From: Arcticibacter sp045629565
GTDB lineage: Bacteria > Bacteroidota > Bacteroidia > Sphingobacteriales > Sphingobacteriaceae
Assembly (NCBI RefSeq): GCF_045629565.1
Contig: NZ_JAZQRL010000129.1
Coordinates: forward strand, 4,906 to 68,905
Length of the DNA stretch: 64,000 nt
Direction: 5' to 3'
The translations under genes and the position numbers were made by a program. The notes under the pieces were generated by a model. It was given only the letters and a program-made list of their open reading frames with translations, did no database searches and was not told the origin of the DNA. This document shows, piece by piece, positions 1-8,224 of the stretch; the first letter of the stretch is position 1; each line of letters starts with the position of its first letter.

Positions 1-2
1 TG

Positions 3-1049
3 GGTAACCCGGTACGACTTTATACCGTGTCGGGAACACCTGAGGAACCTCTTGGCGACCTGGAATCACCAGAATTTGGAAACAACTTTCTGGGGGGGAT
101 TGTCAGGATTGATAACCTCAGGGAAGATAAGCACGATAGGAATGATGCGCTGCTTTCTGGCCTGCTGAAGGACGGCATGCTGGTTTCGAGTTTAATGGTT
201 GTTCCTGTTGCAACAAAAGGTAATATCATAGTGGGTGGACTTGTATTCGGACACTCTGAACCGGCTATGTTCACCCGGAACCAGCAAAATTTAGTTGCCG
301 GTGTGGCGGCTCAGGCGGCTACAGCACTTGACAACGCCAAATTGTATGAGGAGGTTAGAGCGCTCAACGCGAAGAAAGATGAGTTCATCGGATTAGCCAG
401 TCATGAGCTGAAGACCCCTTTGACCAGCATGAAGGGCTTTTTGCAGATACTCGAGCGAAAGCCATCGGGCGAGCGCAATAAAGTGTTCATCAAAAAGGCA
501 CTCAAGCAGCTGAACAAAATATCAAATTTAGTTTCAGACTTGCTCGACGTGTCTAAGATACAGTCGGGAAAGCTCTATCTTGATTTTGAGACCTTCGATT
601 TTCAGACTTTGTTATACGAAGTTATAGAGCTGATTCAATTTACCTCGGACACTCATGAGATTGAAGTGGACAGCGATAGTATGGTTCTTCCGGTTCAGGC
701 AGACAAGCAGCGTGTGGAACAAGTGATCATCAATCTAATTTCCAATGCAATAAAATATTCTCCTGACGCATCGAAAGTGATTGTCAGAGTAAGAAAAACC
801 GATCTGGAAGTACGAGTAGGGATCAAGGACTTCGGTTTCGGTATAGAAAGCGAGCAGATGGCTAATATATTTTCACGCTTCTATCGTGTAGAGAGCATAG
901 CTTCACATATCTCCGGGCTGGGAATCGGCTTGTTTATAACAAAAGAGATTGTGGAAAGGCATAAAGGCCGCATCTGGGTGGAGAGTGAGCACGGCAAAGG
1001 GTCAGAGTTTTTCTTCACCTTACCTCTGATAAAAGAACTTGCAGAGTAA
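3..1049 (+). CDS. Sensor histidine kinase, GAF-HisKA-HATPase (5' end outside the window)
   Basis: Membrane-independent part of a two-component sensor kinase. The reading frame is open to the left window edge, so the start is not visible; the GTG at 27 is unlikely to be the true start because the preceding in-frame codons read as part of a GAF domain. Order seen: C-terminal half of a GAF sensor domain, a linker helix, an H-box (FIGLASHELKTPLTSMKGF, with the phospho-accepting His), then a HATPase with N-box (NLISNAIKYS), G1 box (DFGFGI) and G2 box (GLGIGLFI). All catalytic motifs are intact. No response regulator lies beside it in the window, so its partner is unknown. Family assignment is secure; the signal sensed is not. 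Confidence 0.93.
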   Translation, partial: GNPVRLYTVSGTPEEPLGDLESPEFGNNFLGGIVRIDNLREDKHDRNDALLSGLLKDGMLVSSLMVVPVATKGNIIVGGLVFGHSEPAMFTRNQQNLVAGVAAQAATALDNAKLYEEVRALNAKKDEFIGLASHELKTPLTSMKGFLQILERKPSGERNKVFIKKALKQLNKISNLVSDLLDVSKIQSGKLYLDFETFDFQTLLYEVIELIQFTSDTHEIEVDSDSMVLPVQADKQRVEQVIINLISNAIKYSPDASKVIVRVRKTDLEVRVGIKDFGFGIESEQMANIFSRFYRVESIASHISGLGIGLFITKEIVERHKGRIWVESEHGKGSEFFFTLPLIKELAE

Positions 1050-1055
1050 GAACTT

Positions 1056-1078
1056 GCTGGTTCTCCTAGAGAACCAGC
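1056..1078. terminator. Hairpin between convergent genes
   Basis: A perfect 10-bp stem (gctggttctc, 1056-1065; gagaaccagc, 1069-1078) with a 3-nt loop lies just after the kinase stop and over the last codons of the convergent DUF3037 gene. There is no T-tract on either side, so termination is inferred from position and stem strength only. Confidence 0.5.
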
Positions 1079-1449
1079 TCGCTATGCAGTCTTTCCAGCG
1101 TGGATTGTGGATCGGTGCAAAAACCGGGATGTACACGCGAGGTTTGTATAATGGTGCTTCGCATCGCGGTGATCCACCGGAATCGGTCTGCCATTGTTTG
1201 CTGGCCTATCGGGCCTCCATCCTTTCCTCCTGCGCAAATCTTCGCGAACGCATTTAAATTTTGCTCAACCATTTGTAAGTCCGTGTCAGGAGCAAATGCC
1301 AGAAGACGCTGGCGGTCGATGGTCATGGTCATTTGGAGGAACCGCGATGATTTGCAGTACAGAATCACACCGACATTGAGGAATTCTTCGCGTTCTACCC
1401 TCGGGACCAGGCGGATTACAGCGTACTCAAATAAGTGTTTGTCTTGCAT
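1066..1449 (-). CDS. DUF3037 family protein
   Basis: A 127-residue soluble protein matching the general pattern of DUF3037: an N-terminal 'YAVIRLVPRVEREEFLNVGVIL' type strand-helix region (residues about 8-30) followed by a mostly helical remainder. Biochemical function is unknown. Its start codon lies 23 bp inside the upstream HipA_2-like gene, so the two are almost certainly cotranscribed and translationally coupled. From general knowledge, DUF3037 genes often sit directly beside HipA-like kinase genes, which suggests the two proteins work together. It could be a substrate, an inhibitor or an adaptor of the kinase; the sequence does not decide. Confidence 0.85.
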   Translation of the reverse strand: MQDKHLFEYAVIRLVPRVEREEFLNVGVILYCKSSRFLQMTMTIDRQRLLAFAPDTDLQMVEQNLNAFAKICAGGKDGGPIGQQTMADRFRWITAMRSTIIQTSRVHPGFCTDPQSTLERLHSELVL

Positions 1450-2233
1450 TTTGGGCTTCTTTAACGAATATGTCAGAACTGGCGATTCTGGTTAGTAAAA
1501 AATCATAGTATACCTGGCGGTTCAGTTCAGCCTGCTCCTTTGACTCGGTAGATAACCATTCGTCCGGTATCAGACCAACGATAGATTGGATTCGCTGTGG
1601 AGTCAGTACCGCAGTAAAATCTTTGTCTACAGCTTCGAGCTGGGTGGCCTCATTCAATAGTACATGGTCTTTAACCTGCACAAAAGGTTTTCGGGCCTGC
1701 TCTTCCCAATTGCTCCAGGAATGATGAAAATACAAGGATGCGCCATGGTCAATGAGCCATAGCTCGTTGTGCCACATGAGCATATTGGTATTTCTTGCTG
1801 TACGGTCGACGTTAGTAAGCAAACAATCGAGCCATACGATCTTAGAAGCGAGGAGCGGATCTACCGTATTCACAACAGGGTCGAATGTGATAGCACCCGA
1901 CAAATAATGGAGGGCGAGATTCAAACCTCTGCTGAACTTCAGCAAATCCTGGATTTCTTCGTCACCCTCTGTTCTTCCAAACGCTTCATCCAGCTCGGCG
2001 AACACAACTTCGGGAACTTTAAGACCCAGTGTTCTGGCTATTTCGCAACCGATAAGCTCTGCGGTAAGCGCCTTAACGCCCTGTCCGGCACCCCTAAACT
2101 TCAATACATACAAAAAATCGTCGTCTGCTTCGGCGATTGCCGGAAGAGACCCTCCTTCTCTCAGAGGAATGACATACCGGGTGACATTTACCGTTCTTAG
2201 CTGTCTGGTTCTTTCATCCATATCTTCCGCCAA
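1427..2233 (-). CDS. HipA_2-like kinase family protein
   Basis: 268 residues resembling the HipA-like kinase fold, shorter than full HipA (about 440 residues) and lacking its N-terminal subdomain. Visible kinase-like elements: a possible ATP-binding lysine in FLYVLKFRG (about residue 44), a catalytic-loop-like stretch LLTNVDRTARNTN (about 138-150) and a metal-binding-like IDHGASLYF (about 161). HipA phosphorylates glutamyl-tRNA synthetase in the classical HipBA system, but no HipB-type antitoxin is next to this gene; the partner is DUF3037. The target is therefore unknown. Start ATG at 2233 follows 'gcggaagat'. Family call fairly sure, kinase activity inferred. Confidence 0.82.
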   Translation of the reverse strand: MAEDMDERTRQLRTVNVTRYVIPLREGGSLPAIAEADDDFLYVLKFRGAGQGVKALTAELIGCEIARTLGLKVPEVVFAELDEAFGRTEGDEEIQDLLKFSRGLNLALHYLSGAITFDPVVNTVDPLLASKIVWLDCLLTNVDRTARNTNMLMWHNELWLIDHGASLYFHHSWSNWEEQARKPFVQVKDHVLLNEATQLEAVDKDFTAVLTPQRIQSIVGLIPDEWLSTESKEQAELNRQVYYDFLLTRIASSDIFVKEAQNARQTLI

Positions 2234-2337
2234 ATTTAGAATTATTTATTTAAGCCCGAACAGGGTTTCGGCTGTGTTTAATTATTATCAACAAACAACT
2301 TGTTCTTGTATATGTTCCAGTATAAAACAGATACAAA

Positions 2338-3069
2338 ATGGAAAATATCACCGATAAATTGACGAATACGCTGAACAATTCGTTCCTGAAAAATAGCGGA
2401 ACACCCAATGTGGATACTACAGAACGAGTTATTTCTATAGCTGCTGGTGCCTTTATTTTTTATAAGGGGTTGAAAAACCTCTGGCACCATCCCATCATCG
2501 CATTGCAGGAAGCGGCAGTTGGCGGGGTGTTGCTTTACCGTGGAGCAACTGGTGTGTGTCCGGTTTACACCAGGCTTGGTAAAGATACTTCCGATCCGGA
2601 AGCGATCAATATCACGGAACGATTCATTGTGAATGTACCCAGGGAAACGCTTTATCGTTTTTGGAGTGACGTATCCAACCTGCCAAAATTTATGAAACAC
2701 CTGAAGTCTGTTGAGCAGACGGGTGACAATGTATCTCACTGGGTCGCCAATACGCCCGGAAATATTGTGGGATTGAGCTGGAACGCGGAGGTAACCCGTC
2801 AGGAAGAAAATGCTTATATCGGTTGGCGCTCAATTGAAGGATCCATGATCGACAATGCGGGAAAAGTAGAGTTTAGTGATGCGCTTAATGGCACAGGGAC
2901 TGAGCTGCTGGTTGAAATCAGCTACTTCCCTCCTGCAGGCAGCGTTGGTAGGGGAATTACCTCATTGTTTAACGGAGTATTTGAGGATATGATCAAAGAG
3001 GATATCAATAACTTCAAACGTTATGTGGAAGCCGAAGAATTTAAAGCATTTGCCGGCTTACAAAAATAA
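2338..3069 (+). CDS. DUF2892-SRPBCC (polyketide cyclase-like) membrane protein
   Basis: 243 residues with two parts. Residues about 25-80 match the short DUF2892/YgaP-like two-helix membrane segment (TTERVISIAAGAFIFYKGL..., then a second hydrophobic stretch ending in GATGVCPVY). Residues about 90-235 form an SRPBCC ligand-binding domain of the polyketide cyclase/dehydrase type (ERFIVNVPRETLYRFWSDV, then strands with regular spacing). Such proteins are often found in stress-response settings in Bacteroidota; the ligand is unknown. It is a single-gene transcription unit: a strong bidirectional terminator follows the stop codon immediately. Confidence 0.85.
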   Translation: MENITDKLTNTLNNSFLKNSGTPNVDTTERVISIAAGAFIFYKGLKNLWHHPIIALQEAAVGGVLLYRGATGVCPVYTRLGKDTSDPEAINITERFIVNVPRETLYRFWSDVSNLPKFMKHLKSVEQTGDNVSHWVANTPGNIVGLSWNAEVTRQEENAYIGWRSIEGSMIDNAGKVEFSDALNGTGTELLVEISYFPPAGSVGRGITSLFNGVFEDMIKEDINNFKRYVEAEEFKAFAGLQK

Positions 3070-3070
3070 C

Positions 3071-3112
3071 AAAAACAAAAGAAGGAAGCCCTGGCTTCCT
3101 TCTTTTGTTTTT
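3071..3112. terminator. Bidirectional intrinsic terminator
   Basis: Very strong hairpin: gaaggaagcc (3081-3090), 2-nt loop, ggcttccttc (3093-3102), extended outward by aaaaacaaaa (3071-3080) pairing with ttttgttttt (3103-3112). The A-run on one side and T-run on the other make it work in both directions, ending the SRPBCC gene and the convergent cupin gene. Confidence 0.92.
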
Positions 3113-3127
3113 GTCTTAAACTAATAA

Positions 3128-3532
3128 CTAATCTATACCTCCGGGAGTAGCCATTGTCAGCAGGAAGGACGAGTCTTCGTAAGCTTTCACATGGTGGGGG
3201 ACGCGCTTATGAAGCGTAATCATCTGTCCGGGTTTCAGATCTTCATGATGATCATCAGTTGCGAAGTTGATTTTACCTTTTAAGACCTGTACACTAATGA
3301 CACCGGGTGCTGTATGAGGCTTCATCTCTGCTCCCGCGTGCAATGCGATCATGACGATACGAAGGTCGTCGGTTTTAAATACCGTTATAGCTGTCCGGTC
3401 GCCCTCCAGCCAGGCTTTCTCCCGCTGTATCTGTTCATTCAAGTCTGAGAGGTCTATCCTGACAAGTTTTGCATCCAGCAGGCGCTCGCCTTCAGGGCGA
3501 AGGGAAGTTGACTCGTTGCGTTTCTCTTCCAT
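3128..3532 (-). CDS. Cupin domain protein
   Basis: 134 residues forming one cupin barrel (about 50-130). The first cupin motif is degenerate (HAGAEMKPHTAPGVISVQVLKGKINF: His, His then a strand) and the second is LKPGQMITLHKRVPHHVKAYED with its HHV pair. Small cupins of this kind bind a metal or small ligand; the substrate here is not identifiable. It is the distal gene of a short unit with the 56-residue gene upstream (8-bp gap). Confidence 0.85.
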   Translation of the reverse strand: MEEKRNESTSLRPEGERLLDAKLVRIDLSDLNEQIQREKAWLEGDRTAITVFKTDDLRIVMIALHAGAEMKPHTAPGVISVQVLKGKINFATDDHHEDLKPGQMITLHKRVPHHVKAYEDSSFLLTMATPGGID

Positions 3533-3540
3533 TTTATTGA

Positions 3541-3711
3541 TTATAAGTGATCCGCTATTTTTTCCAGGTCCTGTGCCTTGAGCACACTGGCCGTCTCTTC
3601 TCCGTCAATCATTACTTTGACTTCATCTGAATTCGTTTCCTGGTCTTCCTGAACGGTTCCTTCGCGGCCGTCCGCGGTTTTTATTCTGTTTCCAAATTTT
3701 AAAATTTCCAT
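3541..3711 (-). CDS. Small hypothetical protein (56 aa)
   Basis: ATG at 3711 to TAA at 3541-3543, 56 residues, starting MEILKFGNRIKTADG and ending DLEKIADHL. Composition is acidic and soluble with a beta-like N-terminal half (FGNRIKTADGREGTV...VKVMIDGEE) that resembles a small KOW/PRC-type barrel, which is only a shape impression. The spacing of 8 bp to the cupin gene and same strand suggest one operon. Not recognised as a named family. Confidence 0.7.
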   Translation of the reverse strand: MEILKFGNRIKTADGREGTVQEDQETNSDEVKVMIDGEETASVLKAQDLEKIADHL

Positions 3712-3774
3712 AGATGTCTAACATTTAAGCACTATGATAGTTTTAAAACATGTTATTTACGAACGCGCAAACCG

Positions 3775-4236
3775 TTAGGAATGAAAATGGTACAGGAATA
3801 CTGCTTCTCCGTTGAAGGCCGGTTTTTTCTCGTCTTTTATTTCGAGGGTCACCTCAACTGTTGCTTTCACGGTACCGCGCAGGTTTACAATGTCAGCCAG
3901 CCTTGCCTTTAGCCGTACTTCTCCATCAACGCGTACTGCCTGACCAAAACGAAGGCTTTCCACTCCGTAGTTAATTTCCATTTTCAGATTCTGGATTGAA
4001 ACAATTTGCTGCCATAAATAAGGGATCAGCGACAGGGTAAGATAGCCATGAGCAATTGTAGCCTTGAACGGGCTCTCCAGTGCCGCACGTTCCGGATCGG
4101 TATGAATCCATTGATAATCCAGAGTCGCTTCGGCGAACTTATTTATTTGATCCTGAGTGATCTTATGATAGGCCGATATGCCCAGATCCTGTCCTTTATA
4201 CTGTTCAAATTCCTGAAAGTTATTGATGGTGATCAT
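3775..4236 (-). CDS. MaoC family (R)-specific enoyl-CoA hydratase-like protein
   Basis: 153 residues with a single hotdog fold. The hydratase motif is present: AEATLDYQWIHTDPERA, giving the catalytic pair Asp40 and His45, followed by the typical FKATIAHGYLTLSLIPYL helix. Family members hydrate trans-2-enoyl-CoA to (R)-3-hydroxyacyl-CoA or act on related thioesters; the physiological substrate is not shown here and no beta-oxidation or PHA gene is adjacent. Length fits the NodN/MaoC single-domain subgroup. Confidence 0.9.
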   Translation of the reverse strand: MITINNFQEFEQYKGQDLGISAYHKITQDQINKFAEATLDYQWIHTDPERAALESPFKATIAHGYLTLSLIPYLWQQIVSIQNLKMEINYGVESLRFGQAVRVDGEVRLKARLADIVNLRGTVKATVEVTLEIKDEKKPAFNGEAVFLYHFHS

Positions 4237-4348
4237 AGCTGTCTATAATTTATTCCTTTAGAAGCCGCTAATGTAACAGTTTACATCCAATGTGCCGGCA
4301 TCGTGATTAGTGGAATGAATATTGTATTATTTGCAGTATAAACAAGTT

Positions 4349-4552
4349 ATGGGATTATTGAGATATATAGTTCTTGGTGCTGCAGTAGCTGCAGGCGTCA
4401 AGTATGCGACGAAGAAACGTCCGGATGGAAAGTCATTCATCGATGATATAAGTGAAAAGGCACCCGAGTGGATGAACCAGGCAAAGAAATACACTGATCA
4501 GATCAAAGACCAGTATGGGGCGCAGAAGCCCACACACCGTGATTACCAGTAA
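4349..4552 (+). CDS. YtxH-like small membrane protein
   Basis: 67 residues from ATG 4349 (a TTG further upstream at 4322 is possible but less likely). One N-terminal hydrophobic helix (GLLRYIVLGAAVAAGVKYATKK) followed by a charged helical tail (DDISEKAPEWMNQAKKYTDQIKDQYG). This is the arrangement of YtxH-type stress proteins, which sit in the inner membrane with the helix in the cytoplasm. Function unknown. Followed directly by an intrinsic terminator. Confidence 0.75.
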   Translation: MGLLRYIVLGAAVAAGVKYATKKRPDGKSFIDDISEKAPEWMNQAKKYTDQIKDQYGAQKPTHRDYQ

Positions 4553-4558
4553 ATGTAT

Positions 4559-4583
4559 GGCGGCAGAGATTCTGCCGCCTTTT
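4559..4583 (+). terminator. Intrinsic terminator
   Basis: Perfect 9-bp stem ggcggcaga (4559-4567) / tctgccgcc (4571-4579), loop gat, followed by TTTT. It ends the YtxH-like gene and lies just before the end of the convergent gene at 4594. Confidence 0.9.
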
Positions 4584-4593
4584 GTCTGTATTC

Positions 4594-5034
4594 TTATTTT
4601 TTGGTTAACAATGCATAGGTAGCTGCAGTTACCAACCCGCCAAATGTATAATACAATACTGTAAGCACTTCTGCCTTTCTGTTCTTTGTTACCGGCCTGT
4701 CGTCGAGCCCCATTGGTTTTGGCAATTTAAGTGCCCCTATACCCGCAGATGCTCCCAGCATTGCACCTCTGAGCCATTTTTTGTTCGCGTCACCTGAAGC
4801 GATGAGGCTATAGTATAGGGTGTTACTGACTATGTCGCCTGCCAGGGTTGCCTGGTGAAGTTGCTTGCCTTTAGGGGGCTCCACTCCTATACCCGTTAAT
4901 GATTTCGAGAGTGCTTCTTTACCGATAAGATCGATTCTGGGAGCTTTGCTATCGTATCTCCTTATCGTTTCATGGAGAATATTTACAGCGAGGGCGCCAG
5001 CTAGCCCGGAAATGATACCTTTCAATTTTCTCAT
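4594..5034 (-). CDS. Hypothetical membrane protein
   Basis: 146 residues, not assigned to a named family. Three or four hydrophobic helices are visible: residues 5-20 (KGIISGLAGALAVNIL), about 66-80, about 88-103 (LRGAMLGASAGIGALKL) and a C-terminal one (VLYYTFGGLVTAATYALL). It resembles small glycine-rich membrane proteins often found in stress gene neighbourhoods. Its own start is ATG 5034. Nothing indicates an enzymatic role. Confidence 0.7.
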   Translation of the reverse strand: MRKLKGIISGLAGALAVNILHETIRRYDSKAPRIDLIGKEALSKSLTGIGVEPPKGKQLHQATLAGDIVSNTLYYSLIASGDANKKWLRGAMLGASAGIGALKLPKPMGLDDRPVTKNRKAEVLTVLYYTFGGLVTAATYALLTKK

Positions 5035-5087
5035 AATCTATAAAGCTCGGTTGAGAATATTTTGTTTTTCAAATTGAAAAACTCTGG

Positions 5088-5459
5088 TCAATAAGATTGC
5101 AGCGGCGATTTGGCTATCAGGTGCCCGGCAATAAACCATTCTATACCGGCAATGATATACGAAACCTTTTGATGTCTGTAATGGATGGTTTGGAAGTAGA
5201 CCGTGTCTCTTTCGGTGGTTACATAGAACTGCAGTTCGTTGTCCAGCGTTCTGAAGTTTTCAGAACCAATATAAACGGCTATTGTTATACCTGTAACTTT
5301 TCCGGTAATGAGCCAGGTATAGGGTTCTTTGGTTGACTCTTCTGCACTGAATTCTCGCATATGTGTTAAGGAACAGGTGTGCCGGCTTATGGTTTCGTTC
5401 AGGGATGATTTAAGTTGCGTATAGGTGGCCTGTTCGTATATGTTTGTTATCGGATGCAC
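5088..5459 (-). CDS. Hypothetical protein, start uncertain
   Basis: An open frame on the minus strand that fills the gap between the membrane protein and the divergent SDR gene. The GTG at 5459 gives 123 residues and avoids overlap with the SDR start; ATG 5360 gives 90 residues. The frame stays open beyond 5459 to 5525, but that would overlap the SDR coding region. Residues look like a soluble alpha/beta protein (TYTQLKSSLNETISRH..., then alternating strands such as ITIAVYIGS and LQFYVTTERD). Not recognised. Its coding nature is supported only by composition and by filling an otherwise empty gap. Confidence 0.5.
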   Translation of the reverse strand: MHPITNIYEQATYTQLKSSLNETISRHTCSLTHMREFSAEESTKEPYTWLITGKVTGITIAVYIGSENFRTLDNELQFYVTTERDTVYFQTIHYRHQKVSYIIAGIEWFIAGHLIAKSPLQSY

Positions 5460-5478
5460 TAATATAAACTTTAAAGCT

Positions 5479-6462
5479 ATGATGAAAGAAATTAAATCGT
5501 TAAATAACAGTACCGTTGTTATCACCGGCGCATCATCAGGCGCTGGTCGTGCTATGGCGCTGGAGTTCGCCCGTCATAAGGCACGTTTGGTATTGGCAGC
5601 CCGAAATGAAACAGCACTTCTGGAACTTGCGGATGAGTGCCGCGCACTCGGATGTATGGTGCTGGTTGTTGCAGCTGATGTCTCGGATCCAAAGGCGGTG
5701 ATCAGCCTGGCGAACGATGCTGATATCTTCGGAGGAAAAATTGATGTATGGATCAACAACGCAGGAGTGTTAACCGTCGGTGAGTTTGACCAGGTGCCTA
5801 TGGAGGTACATGAACAGGTTGTTCAGACAAACCTCATGGGTTTTCTATTTGGAGCCCATGCTGTGATGCCCTATTTTAAGAGACAGGGTAAGGGAGTCCT
5901 GATCAATAATATATCAGTTGGCGGTTTCTTGCCGGTCCCTCTGGGTGCATCGTATACGGCAAGTAAGTTCGGGCTGCGCGGGTTTTCGGAGGCGTTAAAG
6001 GCGGAGCTTCAGGATTGGCGCCATATTCACGTATGTGATATGTTTCCGGCTTTTTTGGACACACCAGGAATACAGCACGCTGCTAACTACACGGGTAAAG
6101 TCGTGCGGCCCGCGCCTCCGGTTTACGACCCGATGCGTCTTGCTCAGGCAGCCGTTTCGCTGGCACTGAAACCCCGATCGTCTGTTACCGTAGGCAGCGT
6201 ATCCATGCTGTTACGGCTTGCTCATTCGCTAATGCCGGAGCTGACAGCAGGTATCGCAGCAAAGTTTATCCGGACGTACCTGAAGTCGGCCGACTCCATC
6301 GCAGTGACCAGTGGGAACGTATTCAACCCGCTGCCGTTCGGCACCAGTACACATGGCGGATGGGGCGTGGCCTGGAAACCGAGGGCACATCGGAAGTATA
6401 TATTGGCGGCGGCAGCGGTCATTGGTGTGTTGTCTGCGGGTATCCTGACTGCCAGACGCTGA
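5479..6462 (+). CDS. SDR family oxidoreductase with C-terminal membrane anchor
   Basis: 327 residues from ATG 5479. Rossmann signature TGASSGAG (usual form TGASSGIG; the Ile is replaced by Ala), NNAG strand, catalytic Ser in NNISVGG and YTASK catalytic Tyr-Lys, so it should bind NAD(P) and be active. It is longer than classical SDRs (about 250): residues about 255-327 form an extension ending in a hydrophobic helix (YILAAAAVIGVLSAGIL) followed by ARR, suggesting a C-terminal membrane anchor. Substrate unknown. Confidence 0.9.
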   Translation: MMKEIKSLNNSTVVITGASSGAGRAMALEFARHKARLVLAARNETALLELADECRALGCMVLVVAADVSDPKAVISLANDADIFGGKIDVWINNAGVLTVGEFDQVPMEVHEQVVQTNLMGFLFGAHAVMPYFKRQGKGVLINNISVGGFLPVPLGASYTASKFGLRGFSEALKAELQDWRHIHVCDMFPAFLDTPGIQHAANYTGKVVRPAPPVYDPMRLAQAAVSLALKPRSSVTVGSVSMLLRLAHSLMPELTAGIAAKFIRTYLKSADSIAVTSGNVFNPLPFGTSTHGGWGVAWKPRAHRKYILAAAAVIGVLSAGILTARR

Positions 6463-6510
6463 CCTTAAACAATTTGACGTACCTGCGGTTTTGTAAACAA
6501 AAGATAAGAT

Positions 6511-6852
6511 ATGATACAGTCCGATGAAAGCTTTCGTGATGAATTTAAACCTCTTTCTATACCGGCGTCTTACGAATCCGCTGATACTCAGGAAAGCAAA
6601 ATTATCTTTGCCCTGGCACAACTGGGTGAAGGCAGCGCCGATGATGTTCTTGCCAGGCTGGAGGAGCTTCAACCGGGAAGCGCAGACCCTCAGCTGGCAG
6701 CAATGACGGAGGTGGTGCTCTCCGGTTTGTTCAACAAGGGTTTGATCAAGGGCACCGATCATAGCGGAAAGATGAGTTACAATCTCAGTAAGATCACCAA
6801 ATCGAATGAAGGGGAAGTGAATCCTGATCTACTTGCTCCTGGGCTCGACTAG
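6511..6852 (+). CDS. Hypothetical protein, winged-helix-like
   Basis: 113 residues. The middle (about 27-90) reads like a small winged helix: IIFALAQLGEGSADDVLARLEEL, a second helix ending in VVLSGLFNKGLIKG and a short wing KMSYNLSK. No named family recognised and DNA binding is only a guess from shape. Its last 24 bp overlap the 3' end of the convergent esterase gene. Confidence 0.65.
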   Translation: MIQSDESFRDEFKPLSIPASYESADTQESKIIFALAQLGEGSADDVLARLEELQPGSADPQLAAMTEVVLSGLFNKGLIKGTDHSGKMSYNLSKITKSNEGEVNPDLLAPGLD

Positions 6853-8154
6853 GTTGAGTTGTTTTTTAATCCAGGCGATCGATTCCCTGTTCGTTTCCTC
6901 GAATCTCCAGTGACCGGAGATAGGGGTAATTCGGAGGGTCTTTGGTGCCGTCACGGAGTTAACCGCAGCGTATATGGATGTGGGCGGACAGGTGTTGTCA
7001 TTATATCCCCAGGAATAAAAACCGGGTATGGTGATTTGTCTTGCGAAATTGACAACGTCGTAGTAGGAAATGGTGTTTAGGTTCTCCGGGCGGTTGTTGA
7101 ATTTCGCATGAGAAGGGTTCAGCATGTGCGGCCATCCTCCTGCCCTGTTATGCAAATACCCGCTAATGTCTGAAAGCGCAGGATAAAAAGATACCAGGCA
7201 TTTGACTTTCGGATGCAAGGCAGCGGTAACGATGGCGAGTGCTCCTCCCTGGCTACCGCCCGAGACGACAATATTTTCGCCATCAAATTCAGGCAGGGTG
7301 CATAGATAGTCTATCGCCTTGACACAGCCGAGGTAAACTTTTTTGTAGTAGTAGGTATCACGGTTATGGAGGTTATTCAGCCAATAATCGCCAAAAGCGG
7401 AGCTGATATTTTTGTAAACTGAGGCATCAATCATGGGTGAGAGGCCATGAATCTCTGTTGTGAAGCTGATAAAGCCCTGGTCTGCGAAAGATGTGCTGGG
7501 AGCGAAAGGCTTCACTCCTGCTCCCGGTGGCGAAAATAATACCGGATATTTTCCGGGCTTCTTTGGCTTGCAGAGGTAACCATAGAGACGTTGGCCTTTT
7601 TCGTTGACCTGGATGCTTACCAGATAAACGTTAACGGTACTTGTTGAATGCCCGGGAAGATGTTCGAGGACGGGACTTAGCTCTATATCCCGGATGGCTT
7701 CGATGTTTTGTTTCCAAAACTGGCTGAAGTCTGCGGGCAGGACTGTTGCGGCTTTTATCTTTTCGGGCGAGAAGGCAAGTTTTATCTGATTTTCGTAGCT
7801 GTTTCCCTGGTGTTTCGTTTTAACCTTTAATTGTCTGAAACCAGGTTGTTTACTTGTGCCCAGGTGAATGGTTGCATATCCTTCTTTTAACTTTAAAGAG
7901 CGTCTTACTTCGGGCTCCATCATTTCCTGTCCGAAAGAATATTCAATCTCCGCATTTTTGATGGGTACGCCGTACTTGAGTACTGTAACCTTAACTTGTG
8001 CTTCCTCTCCTGCTTTATAGTTCCAGTCGGCATGATCCGGGGTTAACAGGATATCTACAAGTTTAAGCGGAGCGGGTGAGTTCTGTGCAAATACGGTGTG
8101 TGATATTAGTACTAACACCGTATTGATAAGGAATTTTACGGTTCTTCGGTTCAT
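6829..8154 (-). CDS. Secreted acetyl xylan esterase-like alpha/beta hydrolase (CE7/AXE1 type)
   Basis: 441 residues with a signal peptide (residues 1-23, ending TVFA-QNS). After an N-terminal beta-sandwich-like region (about 25-135) comes an alpha/beta hydrolase of the acetylxylan esterase/cephalosporin deacetylase type: nucleophile elbow GGSQGG with Ser301, Asp in GYNDNTCPP and His in ISGHWRF near the C-terminus, forming a complete triad. CE7 enzymes remove acetyl groups from xylo-oligosaccharides; the added N-terminal domain is also seen in Bacteroidota homologues. It fits with the pectate lyase at 15-16.6 kb as a plant polysaccharide function, though the two are not in one operon. Confidence 0.88.
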   Translation of the reverse strand: MNRRTVKFLINTVLVLISHTVFAQNSPAPLKLVDILLTPDHADWNYKAGEEAQVKVTVLKYGVPIKNAEIEYSFGQEMMEPEVRRSLKLKEGYATIHLGTSKQPGFRQLKVKTKHQGNSYENQIKLAFSPEKIKAATVLPADFSQFWKQNIEAIRDIELSPVLEHLPGHSTSTVNVYLVSIQVNEKGQRLYGYLCKPKKPGKYPVLFSPPGAGVKPFAPSTSFADQGFISFTTEIHGLSPMIDASVYKNISSAFGDYWLNNLHNRDTYYYKKVYLGCVKAIDYLCTLPEFDGENIVVSGGSQGGALAIVTAALHPKVKCLVSFYPALSDISGYLHNRAGGWPHMLNPSHAKFNNRPENLNTISYYDVVNFARQITIPGFYSWGYNDNTCPPTSIYAAVNSVTAPKTLRITPISGHWRFEETNRESIAWIKKQLNLVEPRSK

Positions 8155-8180
8155 AACGTAAAGGTTACAAAAAATTACTG

Positions 8181-8207
8181 TTTGGACGGCAGTTTTCCGT
8201 AATTTTG
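8181..8207 (+). promoter_or_regulatory. Candidate Bacteroidota sigma-A promoter
   Basis: TTTG at 8181-8184 and TAATTTTG at 8200-8207, matching the TTTG / TAnnTTTG consensus, but with a 15-nt spacer, shorter than the usual 19. It is placed 18 nt before the ATG of the zinc-ribbon gene and is divergent from the esterase gene. Confidence 0.45.
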
Positions 8208-8224
8208 TTGTTTGACCAATTAGA

